DNA from: an uncultured Caulobacteraceae bacterium
GTDB taxonomy: Bacteria > Pseudomonadota > Alphaproteobacteria > Caulobacterales > Caulobacteraceae
Length of the DNA stretch: 6,209 bases
Direction: 5' to 3'
NCBI GenBank assembly: GCA_946482375.1
Contig: CAMLRH010000158.1
Coordinates: 1-6,209 of the forward strand
Shown in pieces: positions 1-5,427 of the stretch; position 1 is the first letter of the stretch; the number at the start of each line of letters is the position of its first letter. Under the pieces are notes generated by a model. That model was not told the DNA's origin. It saw only the letters and a list, made by a program, of their open reading frames with translations, and searched no databases. The position numbers were made by a program, and so were the translations under genes.

Positions 1-51
1 TGCGGAGAGCGCCGTCTTCAGCTCGTCGATGACGTCGTGGATCGGGAGCAT
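1..51 (-). CDS. hrpB: Probable ATP-dependent helicase HrpB, N-terminal fragment (cut by left edge)
   Basis: Only the first 17 codons are visible, read leftward from an ATG at 51. They translate as MLPIHDVIDELKTALSA and run off the window. The opening LPI-x-x-V followed by a leucine/alanine-rich helix is how alphaproteobacterial HrpB helicases (DExH-box family) usually begin, just before their Walker A segment. That segment would lie outside the window, so the call rests on N-terminal resemblance alone. An in-frame TAG five codons upstream rules out a longer start. The gene follows the permease on the same strand after 35 bases and could be co-transcribed with it. No Shine-Dalgarno sequence sits at normal distance. 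The nearest purine block (GGAGG, minus-strand sense of 68-72) is 16 bases away and inside a hairpin. If this is not HrpB, it is another protein with a short amphipathic N-terminus. Confidence 0.5.
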   Translation of the reverse strand, partial: MLPIHDVIDELKTALSA

Positions 52-54
52 GAC

Positions 55-78
55 GGGCGGGGTCTAGCCTCCCCGCCC
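55..78. other. Strong hairpin between permease stop and helicase start
   Basis: An 8-bp perfect GC-only inverted repeat (55-62 GGGCGGGG, 71-78 CCCCGCCC) encloses an 8-base loop. It fills most of the gap between the two minus-strand genes and ends 3 bases before the helicase ATG. No T-tract follows on either strand, so it is not a standard intrinsic terminator. It may pause transcription, shield a processed 3' end of the permease message, or limit ribosome access to the helicase start. The structure is directly visible; the role is inference. Confidence 0.6.
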
Positions 79-86
79 CTCCGCTG

Positions 87-1577
87 TCACTCCGCCGCCA
101 GCTTCCGCTCGTGATAGCGGGAGTGCCAGTAGGCGTAGGCGAAATAGATGACGAGGCCGATGCCCATCCATATCCACAACCGCGACCAGGTGGCCGGCGG
201 CAGCTTGTAGATCAGGTAGGCGCAGCCGAGCATCCCGGCCGGGGCTGTGAACCAGATGAACGGCGTCTTGAACCGCCGCGGCAGGTTCGGCTCGCTGTAG
301 CGCAGGTAGAGCACCGCGCCACAGATCAGCACGAAGGCCAGCAGCGTGCCCATCGACACCAGTTCGCCCAGGATGCCGATCGGGAACAGGCCGCCGACCA
401 GCGCGGCGAAGGCGCCGGTGATGACCGTGCCCCACACCGGCGTGCGGGTCTTGCGGTTCACCGAGCCGAACAGCGGCGGCAGCAGGCCGTCGCGGCTCAT
501 GGCGTAGAGGATGCGCGACTGGCCGTAGAGCAGCGCCAGGATGGTCGAGGCAAGGCCGACGGTGACGCCGATGTTGATGGCCTGCCTGAGCCATGCGAGC
601 TCCGGCACCGCGCCCAGTGCTTCAGCCACCGGCGAGGGCGTGTTCAGCGTCTGGTAGGGTGCGATGCCGACCAGCACCAGCGCCATGGCCAGGTAGAGCA
701 CCGTGCAGATGACCAGCGACAGCAGGATGCCGATCGGCATGGTCCTCTGCGGGTCCTTGGCCTCCTGCGCCGCCGTCGAAACACCCTCGAAGCCGATGTA
801 GGCGAAGAAGATGACGCTGGCCGCGGCCGCGATACCGCCCCAGCCGAAGCGGCCTTGCGGGAAGGCGTCGGACGGCGGCTCGGCCGGCGGGATGAAGGGC
901 TGCCAGAGGTCGGGGTTCACGTACATCGCGCCAAAGCCGATGACAGCCAGCACGATGCCGACCTTCAGCGCCACGATCAGGTTGTTGACGATCTTGCTCT
1001 GGGTGATGCCGGCGATCAGGAAGGCCGACATCAGCGCGATGATGAACATCGCCGGCACATTGAAGTAGGTCGGCGCCCCGCTCTCGGTGACGGTCCGCAC
1101 CAGTTCATGACCGTTGAAGTCGTAGGGCGCCCTCGTCCACTGGTCGGATAGGTGTATCCCGAAACCCTCCATCAGCCGGTCGAAGTATCCGGACCAGCCC
1201 GCTGAGACGGTCGCGGCGGCGATGCCGTATTCCAGGATCAGGTCCCAGGCGATCAGCCAGGCGAAGAACTCGCCGATGGTCGCGAAGGTGTAGGTGTAGG
1301 CCGACCCCGCCACGGGGATCATCGAGGCCAGTTCGGCGTAGCACAGCGCCGCGAAGGCGCAGACGATGCCGGCCAGCACGAACGACAGCGCGATCGCCGG
1401 GCCCGCGTTGATCGCCGCCTGCTGACCGGTCAGGACGAAGATACCCGCCCCGATGACCCCGCCGATGCCGAGCAGCGTCAGGGACGGCCAACCGAGGCCC
1501 CGCTTGAGGGTGTGCTCACCCTCCTCGTTGGCCTGCGCCAACAGCACTTCGATGGGTTTCTTGGTGAAGAGCTTCAT
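87..1577 (-). CDS. APC-superfamily amino acid permease (cationic amino acid transporter type)
   Basis: This gene encodes an inner-membrane amino acid transporter of 496 aa, normal for the family. The sequence is mostly hydrophobic, with at least twelve plausible membrane segments. The first segment carries GIGGVIGAGIF (residues 37-47), the unwound substrate-binding glycine motif of APC transporters. The helix-6 equivalent has FFAYIGFEG (257-265), followed by AQEAKDPQR (270-278), and the conserved loop QSRILYAMSRDGLLP lies at 353-367. These features, with a hydrophilic N-terminus of about 28 residues, fit the CAT/YfnA-like branch, whose members commonly carry arginine, lysine or other amino acids by proton coupling. 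The substrate cannot be read from sequence. The ATG at 1577 (MKLFTKKP) was chosen because family similarity begins there. The frame stays open to 1679, but that extension covers the predicted promoter and leader and looks non-coding. Its Shine-Dalgarno sequence is weak. Confidence 0.93.
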   Translation of the reverse strand: MKLFTKKPIEVLLAQANEEGEHTLKRGLGWPSLTLLGIGGVIGAGIFVLTGQQAAINAGPAIALSFVLAGIVCAFAALCYAELASMIPVAGSAYTYTFATIGEFFAWLIAWDLILEYGIAAATVSAGWSGYFDRLMEGFGIHLSDQWTRAPYDFNGHELVRTVTESGAPTYFNVPAMFIIALMSAFLIAGITQSKIVNNLIVALKVGIVLAVIGFGAMYVNPDLWQPFIPPAEPPSDAFPQGRFGWGGIAAAASVIFFAYIGFEGVSTAAQEAKDPQRTMPIGILLSLVICTVLYLAMALVLVGIAPYQTLNTPSPVAEALGAVPELAWLRQAINIGVTVGLASTILALLYGQSRILYAMSRDGLLPPLFGSVNRKTRTPVWGTVITGAFAALVGGLFPIGILGELVSMGTLLAFVLICGAVLYLRYSEPNLPRRFKTPFIWFTAPAGMLGCAYLIYKLPPATWSRLWIWMGIGLVIYFAYAYWHSRYHERKLAAE

Positions 1578-1602
1578 GGTTCTGGAAAGAGCCCCCTGCC
1601 CT

Positions 1603-1637
1603 ATGCCGCCTCCCGCGGCATGATGTTTCCCGACATC
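1603..1637 (-). promoter_or_regulatory. Two tandem hairpins in the predicted permease leader
   Basis: Read on the minus strand, GATGT-CGGGAA-ACATC (1637-1622) is followed with no gap by ATGCCGC-GGGAG-GCGGCAT (1621-1603). These are a 5-bp stem with a 6-base loop and a 7-bp stem with a 5-base loop. The second ends 25 bases before the permease ATG. Both loops expose GGA. Two adjacent GGA-loop hairpins just upstream of a start resemble sites bound by CsrA-type regulators, but the flanking consensus is not convincing and no known riboswitch class fits. The stems are directly visible; the regulatory role is inference. Confidence 0.4.
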
Positions 1638-1649
1638 GGGTTGGGCGCG

Positions 1650-1679
1650 AGGATAGGCATGCGTCGCGACGCCTCGCAA
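1650..1679 (-). promoter_or_regulatory. Candidate sigma70-type promoter of the permease
   Basis: On the minus strand TTGCGA (1679-1674) and TATCCT (1655-1650) are separated by 18 bases, each matching the TTGACA/TATAAT consensus at 4 of 6 positions. Transcription would begin near 1643 and leave a leader of about 65 bases. The position in the divergent gap and the palindrome centred in the spacer favour the call. The match alone is modest. Confidence 0.4.
1661..1672. promoter_or_regulatory. 12-bp perfect palindrome, candidate operator
   Basis: GCGTCGCGACGC is a perfect palindrome lying entirely inside the spacer of the candidate permease promoter. A bound repressor dimer there would block RNA polymerase. 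It is 70 bases upstream of the GTG of the divergent gloC gene, so it could also affect that gene. The palindrome is seen; operator function is inferred from its location. No cognate regulator gene is in the window. Confidence 0.4.
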
Positions 1680-1741
1680 CGGGGCCCTTTATTCCTGCCG
1701 CGCGAGACCCCACACATAGGGCGAACCATGAAGGATCACCT

Positions 1742-2428
1742 GTGAGCGTCACCGAAACCGAAGGCCCCCCGATCCGCGCGCTCATCGCGCCGGTCACGCC
1801 GCTGCAGCAGAACTGCACCATTGTCTGGTGCTCGAAGACGAAGAAGGCGGCGATCATCGACCCGGGCGGTGAGATCCCGCGCCTGCTCGGCGCGCTGGAG
1901 GCGCAGGGCCTGACGCTGGAGAAGATCTGGGTCACCCACGGCCACCTCGACCATGCCGGCGCCACCGCCGAGCTCAAGGAACGCACCGGCGTTCCGATCG
2001 AGGGCCCCCACCCCGACGACAAGTTCTGGATCGACGACATCGAGACCAGCGCCGCCCGCTGGGGCATGGCCGGCGCGCGCAGCTTCACCCCCGACCGCTG
2101 GCTCGACGACGGCGACACCGTCCAGCTCGGCGAGACGGAGTTCGAGGTCATCCACTGCCCCGGCCATACGCCCGGCCACGTGATCTTCTTCAACCGCAAG
2201 GCCCGCTTCGCCCAGGTGGGCGACGTGTTGTTCAAGGGCTCAATTGGCCGCACCGACTTCCCGCGCGGCAACTTCGAGCAGTTGATCCATTCGATCACCA
2301 AAAAGCTTTGGCCGCTGGGCGACGACGTCGCCTTCGTGCCCGGCCACGGCCCGATGTCGACCTTCGGCGCGGAGCGGAAGTCGAACCCCTACGTTTCCGA
2401 CCTGGCCATCGAGTCGATGAACGTCTGA
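1742..2428 (+). CDS. gloC: MBL-fold hydrolase, YcbL/GloC-type hydroxyacylglutathione hydrolase
   Basis: This is a cytoplasmic metallo-beta-lactamase-fold enzyme of 228 aa, close along its whole length to Escherichia coli YcbL (GloC), a type II glyoxalase. Such enzymes hydrolyse S-lactoylglutathione to lactate and glutathione in methylglyoxal detoxification. Metal-binding motifs are complete: THGHLDH (residues 65-71), HCPGHTPGH (138-146, with His142 the expected ligand), GDVLFKGSIGRTDFPRG (160-176, Asp161 bridging) and PGHGP (200-204, His202). It lacks the long C-terminal substrate-binding domain of classical GloB, as expected for this subfamily. The N-terminal PVTPLQQNC (18-26) is also typical. 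The start is a GTG, chosen because AAGGA (1731-1735) lies 6 bases upstream and no in-frame alternative precedes it. It stands alone: divergent from the permease and separated from the next gene by a repeat element. Other thioester substrates remain possible. Confidence 0.92.
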   Translation: MSVTETEGPPIRALIAPVTPLQQNCTIVWCSKTKKAAIIDPGGEIPRLLGALEAQGLTLEKIWVTHGHLDHAGATAELKERTGVPIEGPHPDDKFWIDDIETSAARWGMAGARSFTPDRWLDDGDTVQLGETEFEVIHCPGHTPGHVIFFNRKARFAQVGDVLFKGSIGRTDFPRGNFEQLIHSITKKLWPLGDDVAFVPGHGPMSTFGAERKSNPYVSDLAIESMNV

Positions 2429-2433
2429 GCTTT

Positions 2434-2484
2434 CCCTCCCCTTCATGGGGAGGGTGGCCGGCGCGAAGCGACGGACGGGTGGGG
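2434..2484 (+). repeat. Intergenic palindromic element, copy 1
   Basis: The element starts with a hairpin, CCCTCCCC-TTCAT-GGGGAGGG (2434-2454). A smaller imperfect hairpin follows at 2458-2474 (CCG-G-CGC, loop GAA, GCG-A-CGG), and the end motif CGGGTGGGG is at 2476-2484. It begins 5 bases after the gloC stop. The first stem could act as a transcription barrier or protect the 3' end of the gloC message, but no T-tract follows. I believe elements with such ends are dispersed in Caulobacteraceae genomes. That is from memory and cannot be tested within one window. Confidence 0.65.
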
Positions 2485-2498
2485 CTGTGTCGAAACTC

Positions 2499-2544
2499 CC
2501 CCACCCGATCGCAAGCGATCTTCCCTCCCCATCAAGGGGAGGGA
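2499..2544 (-). repeat. Intergenic palindromic element, copy 2 (inverted)
   Basis: Read on the minus strand this repeats the architecture of copy 1. It has CCCTCCCC-TTGAT-GGGGAGGG (2543-2523), a small hairpin GATCGC-TT-GCGATC (2520-2507), and the end motif CGGGTGGGG (2507-2499), which shares one base with the hairpin. The outer stem extends by one pair (2522 with 2544). The middle hairpin differs in sequence from copy 1 but still folds. Because the copies are inverted, their end motifs (2476-2484 with 2499-2507) and their outer arms can also pair, giving one large cruciform-like structure over 2431-2546. Confidence 0.65.
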
Positions 2545-2552
2545 GAATTGTG

Positions 2553-2597
2553 TTTCAGTTCTGAAATCGGCGGGTGACGTACAGCTGACACACCCGC
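2553..2597 (+). promoter_or_regulatory. Putative control region of the two-component operon
   Basis: Three overlapping or adjacent signals precede the response regulator. TTTCAG-TT-CTGAAA (2553-2566) is a 14-bp perfect inverted repeat. TGAC-N2-AC occurs twice with an exact 11-bp offset (2575-2582 and 2586-2593), the half-site spacing used by OmpR/PhoB-family regulators. GCGGGTG (2570-2576) and CACCCGC (2591-2597) form a 7-bp stem around the same stretch. Autoregulation by the encoded OmpR-type protein is a reasonable inference. I found no convincing -35/-10 pair here. Confidence 0.35.
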
Positions 2598-2613
2598 GGC
2601 CATGGAGACCCTG

Positions 2614-3330
2614 ATGGAGAACGGCGCGCGCATCCTGATCGTCGACGACGATCCGGGCATTCGCGATGTCGTCTCGGACTTCCTCGGTAAGCACGGCTAC
2701 GAGGTCGAGACCGCCGCCGACGGCAAGCAGATGGACCAGGTCCTCACCCGCGACGGCGTCGATCTCGTCGTGCTCGACGTGATGATGCCGGGCGAGGATG
2801 GGCTGGCGATCACGCGGCGCCTGTCAGCCCGGCCCGGCGGTCCCGGCATCATCGTCATGAGCGCCATGGGCGAGGAGACCGACCGCATCGTCGGCCTCGA
2901 GCTCGGCGCCGACGACTACGTCCCCAAGCCCTGCAACCCGCGCGAACTGCTGGCCCGCATCAAGGCCGTTCTGCGCCGGCGTAACGAGCCTCGCGGCGGC
3001 GACCAGCCTGTCGGCGCGGCGGTCGAGTTCGCCGGCTGGCGGCTCGATCTCGTCCGCCGCGAACTGCGCTCGCCGGCCGGCGTGGTGGTGAACCTGTCGA
3101 GTGGCGAGTTCTCGCTGCTGCGCGCCTTTGTCGAGCATCCGCAGCGGGTGCTGACGCGCGACCAGCTGCTCGACTACGCCCGCGGCCGCGACAGCGACGC
3201 CTACGACCGCGCCATCGACGTCCAGATCAGCCGCCTGCGCCGCAAGCTCGACGACAGCGGCGACGGCGAGATGATCCGCACCATCCGCAGCGAAGGCTAC
3301 ATGTTCGCGCCGAAGGTGACCCGCACGTGA
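2614..3330 (+). CDS. OmpR-family two-component response regulator
   Basis: This is a cytoplasmic DNA-binding regulator of 238 aa, the usual size. The receiver domain (about residues 6-122) has the acidic pair Asp11/Asp12, phospho-acceptor Asp55 in VVLDVMMPGEDG, Ser83 in VMSA, Tyr102 and Lys105 in the YVPKP turn. After a short linker comes a winged-helix effector domain (about 137-235) with LSSGEFSLLRAFVEHPQRVLT-type and RxxDVQISRLRRKLDD-type elements, ending in the wing IRTIRSEGYMF. The start at 2614 is preferred over the ATG at 2602 because GGAG (2604-2607) lies exactly 6 bases before it, whereas 2602 has no Shine-Dalgarno sequence. The kinase gene overlaps its stop by 4 bases, so the two are almost certainly a cognate pair. 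Which of the many OmpR-type systems this is cannot be told from sequence. Confidence 0.93.
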   Translation: MENGARILIVDDDPGIRDVVSDFLGKHGYEVETAADGKQMDQVLTRDGVDLVVLDVMMPGEDGLAITRRLSARPGGPGIIVMSAMGEETDRIVGLELGADDYVPKPCNPRELLARIKAVLRRRNEPRGGDQPVGAAVEFAGWRLDLVRRELRSPAGVVVNLSSGEFSLLRAFVEHPQRVLTRDQLLDYARGRDSDAYDRAIDVQISRLRRKLDDSGDGEMIRTIRSEGYMFAPKVTRT

Positions 3331-4658
3331 GGCGAGGTCGCGCCGCGCCCCTGTTCGCCCAGATGCTTGGGCTGGTCGTGCTCAGCCTCATCGCCGCGCA
3401 CGCGATCAGCCTGATCATCCTGTTCAGTCTGCCCCCGCCGCCGCCCGAGGCCTACCGCGTCAGCGAGGTGGCCGAGGCGCTGCGGACGCCGGGCGTCCTC
3501 GAGGTGCCCGAGGGCCGGCCGCTGGTCACCCGCGTCCGCGGCGAGCCGCCCCGTGAAGGTTTCGTGGGCCGACGCCGGGCCGAGTTCCGCAACGAGCTCG
3601 CCGCCGCGTTGGGCGTGCCGCACGACCGCATCGTCATTAACAGCGCCGCGCGCGAACGCGTCATCCGCATGCGCCCGCCGGGACCTCGCCCCGACGGCCC
3701 GCGCATCCGCCGGGCGGAGCCCATCATTTTCGCGCCGTTCGAGATCGCCGTTCAGCAGGACGACGGCCAGTGGCTGACGACGCGCCCGCGCGCCAGCTTC
3801 CATTGGGGATCGTGGCAGGGGCGCATCCTGTTGACGCTCTTGATCTCCGTCATCGCCATCGCGCCGCTGGCCTGGTGGTTCGCGCGGCGGCTGTCGCAAC
3901 CCATCGTCGCCTTCGCCGAAGCCGCCGAGCGGCTCGGACGCGACCCGCGCGCGCCGCCGCTGGCGATGGAGGGTTCGGGCGAGGTGCAGGCCGCTGTGAC
4001 CGCCTTCAACAACATGCAGGAGCGGCTGCGGCGCTACGTCGAGGACCGCACGGCCATGGTCGGCGCCATCGCCCACGACCTGCGCACACCGCTGACGCGC
4101 CTGCGCTTCCGCATCGAGGGCGCGCCGGACGAGCTTCGCGGTCGCCTGCAGCAGGACATCGACGAGATGGAAGCCATGGTCGCCGCCGCGCTCGGCTTCG
4201 TCCACGACGCCACCCACACCGCCGAACGGACGAAGCTGGAACTCGCCTCGCTGGTGGAAAGCGTCATCGACGAGGCCGCCGAGACCGGAGCGGACGCCGC
4301 CATAGAGTCCGACCAGCGCATCGTCGTCGAGGGCGACCCGCTGGCGCTGAAACGGATGGTCGCCAACCTCGTCGGCAACGCCGTGAAGTATGGCGCGCGC
4401 GCTCGCGGCCGTGTCTTCGCCGAAGGCCGCGACGCCGTCATCGAGATCGACGACGAAGGCCCGGGTATTCCGCATGCCGAGATGGAGCGGGTGTTCGACC
4501 CCTTCTACCGCGCCGAACCCTCGCGCAGCCGCGAGACCGGCGGCGCGGGCCTGGGGCTGGCGGTCGTGCGCTCCATCGCCCGCGCCCATGGCGGCGACGT
4601 CACCCTGAAGAATCGTGACGGCGGCGGCCTGACCGCCCGCGTCAGCCTGCCGCTTTGA
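3327..4658 (+). CDS. EnvZ-like sensor histidine kinase
   Basis: This gene encodes an inner-membrane kinase of 443 aa. Segments in order: membrane helix about 12-34; a periplasmic domain about 35-166 opening with a five-proline run and EAYRVSEVAEAL (41-52); second helix about 167-184; HAMP about 185-238; DHp domain with phospho-acceptor His250 in AHDLRTPLTRLRFRIE; and a catalytic ATPase domain. The ATPase domain has the N box (NLVGNAVKYG, 347-356), G1 (DDEGPGIP, 375-382), F box (VFDPFYR, 389-395) and G2 (GGAGLGLAVV, 405-414). All catalytic motifs look intact. It starts at a GTG inside the regulator's stop (GTGA, 4-bp overlap), with GAAGG upstream, so translation is probably coupled. The periplasmic part is strongly basic, with about 19 arginines in residues 67-166, and its ligand is unknown. 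The gene is followed after 43 bases by a secreted EF-hand protein. Confidence 0.94.
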   Translation: MRRGRAAPLFAQMLGLVVLSLIAAHAISLIILFSLPPPPPEAYRVSEVAEALRTPGVLEVPEGRPLVTRVRGEPPREGFVGRRRAEFRNELAAALGVPHDRIVINSAARERVIRMRPPGPRPDGPRIRRAEPIIFAPFEIAVQQDDGQWLTTRPRASFHWGSWQGRILLTLLISVIAIAPLAWWFARRLSQPIVAFAEAAERLGRDPRAPPLAMEGSGEVQAAVTAFNNMQERLRRYVEDRTAMVGAIAHDLRTPLTRLRFRIEGAPDELRGRLQQDIDEMEAMVAAALGFVHDATHTAERTKLELASLVESVIDEAAETGADAAIESDQRIVVEGDPLALKRMVANLVGNAVKYGARARGRVFAEGRDAVIEIDDEGPGIPHAEMERVFDPFYRAEPSRSRETGGAGLGLAVVRSIARAHGGDVTLKNRDGGGLTARVSLPL

Positions 4659-4701
4659 GAGGCCTTACATCGGACATGAGCGCCCGTATGGTGAGCCGGT
4701 G

Positions 4702-5337
4702 ATGATTTCCCGCGCCGTTCCCTGCCTGCTCGCGCTCGCCGTCGCGGCGCCGGCGTTCGCCCAGCCTATCGACGAGCTGCCGCCCCGCCGCGATCGGGAC
4801 GTAGAGGCCGCGCCACCCAAGGAGCAGGTCTTCATCAGCCCTTCCGGCGAGCCGTTCCGCGCGCCGCTGGCCGACGCCTATCCCGCCGGAACCTGGTTCG
4901 CCCGCGCCGACGCCGACCAGGACCGGGCGCTGACGGCCGAAGAGTTCGCCGCCGACCACATCGCCTTCTTCGACAGGCTCGACACCGACAAGGACGGCGT
5001 CATCGACGGCTTCGAGAACAACGAATACGAGCGCACCATCGCCCCCGAGGTGGCGGCCCAGCCCAGCGGCCGTGGACCCCGGCGCGGCTCGTGGATCTTC
5101 GGCCGCCGCGAGAAGCCGCGGAAGGAGCTGCGCGGCGCCGGGCACTACGGCTTGCTGGACGATCCGCTGCCCACCCGCTCGCCTGACGCCAACTTCGACT
5201 ACCGCGTCACGCGCGAGGAGTGGCAGGCCGCCGCCACGCGCCGGTTCAAGGCCCTCGACAAGGACGGCGACGGCCGCATCGCCTGGGGCGAACTGCCCAC
5301 CACGCGCATGCAGCAGGACCTCGAACGGCTCAAGTAG
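4702..5337 (+). CDS. Secreted protein with four EF-hand calcium-binding loops
   Basis: This 211-aa protein has a signal peptide: MISR, a hydrophobic stretch, and a likely cleavage after AFA at residue 20. It is therefore expected in the periplasm or outside. Four 12-residue EF-hand loops are visible: 70-81 (Asp70, Asp72, Asp74, Glu81), 94-105 (Asp94, Asp96, Asp98, Gly99, Glu105), 162-173 (Asp162, Asn164, Asp166, Glu173) and 186-197 (Asp186, Asp188, Asp190, Glu197). Loops 2 and 4 are canonical. Loops 1 and 3 lack the central glycine. They form two pairs split by a basic, glycine/arginine-containing linker (about 106-161). No enzyme domain is recognised, so buffering or sensing calcium is the likely role. 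The ATG at 4702 is preceded by GGTGAG at 6 bases; the GTG codon directly before it is a less likely start. Its position 43 bases after the kinase suggests the same operon. Confidence 0.88.
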   Translation: MISRAVPCLLALAVAAPAFAQPIDELPPRRDRDVEAAPPKEQVFISPSGEPFRAPLADAYPAGTWFARADADQDRALTAEEFAADHIAFFDRLDTDKDGVIDGFENNEYERTIAPEVAAQPSGRGPRRGSWIFGRREKPRKELRGAGHYGLLDDPLPTRSPDANFDYRVTREEWQAAATRRFKALDKDGDGRIAWGELPTTRMQQDLERLK

Positions 5338-5358
5338 CTGCGGCGATTCCTCACGCAT

Positions 5359-5383
5359 CGGTGACGCTTTTCCAGCTTCACCG
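5359..5383. other. Hairpin downstream of the EF-hand gene
   Basis: CGGTGA (5359-5364) pairs with TCACCG (5378-5383). Inside, GCT (5366-5368) pairs with AGC (5374-5376) across one mismatch, leaving a 5-base loop. It starts 22 bases after the EF-hand stop codon. No T-tract follows, so it is at best a non-canonical terminator or 3'-end structure. It could equally be an operator for the downstream small genes. Confidence 0.4.
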
Positions 5384-5384
5384 G

Positions 5385-5410
5385 AGAACCCAACGGGGCC
5401 TTCGACGGTT
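5385..5410 (+). promoter_or_regulatory. Candidate EcfG-type (general stress response) promoter
   Basis: AGAAC (5385-5389), 17 bases, then GGTT (5407-5410) matches the alphaproteobacterial general-stress sigma consensus GGAAC-N16/17-CGTT with one mismatch in each box. Transcription would start near 5417, just ahead of the 52-aa ORF and the KGG stress gene. The downstream content supports the call, because KGG proteins are commonly stress-induced. Two mismatches in nine key bases keep it tentative. Confidence 0.35.
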
Positions 5411-5427
5411 AGGCATGAACGCCGACG

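Noticed and set aside
111..1151. 346-codon plus-strand open frame opposite the permease
   Set aside because: It has the low-complexity Arg/His/Gln/Asp-rich translation typical of the antisense of a hydrophobic membrane protein gene. There is no recognisable domain and no start signal.
1578..1679. N-terminal extension of the permease to an upstream ATG at 1679
   Set aside because: The extra 34 residues do not resemble APC transporters, and the stretch contains the candidate promoter, palindrome and leader hairpins. MKLFTKKP at 1577 fits the family start.
1728..1745. Five-codon ORF (MKDHL) whose stop overlaps the gloC GTG start
   Set aside because: It could be a coupling leader peptide, but it contains the gloC Shine-Dalgarno sequence and is so short that chance explains it.
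2523..2545. Intrinsic terminator at the second CCCTCCCC hairpin
   Set aside because: The stem is strong but neither strand has a T-tract after it. Repeat-element membership explains the structure better.
2602..2613. Start of the response regulator at the ATG at 2602
   Set aside because: It has no Shine-Dalgarno sequence, whereas the ATG at 2614 has GGAG at 6 bases. The four extra residues lie outside the receiver domain.
3297..4589. 430-codon open frame on the minus strand opposite the kinase
   Set aside because: It is a shadow frame caused by high GC. The composition is Arg/Gly/Ala/Asp/His-rich without any domain, and the opposite frame encodes a complete kinase with every catalytic motif.
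4676..4702. Eight-codon ORF (MSARMVSR) whose TGA overlaps the EF-hand ATG as TGATG
   Set aside because: The overlap is neat, but there is no Shine-Dalgarno sequence for it and the length is within chance. It would need ribosome profiling to be taken further.
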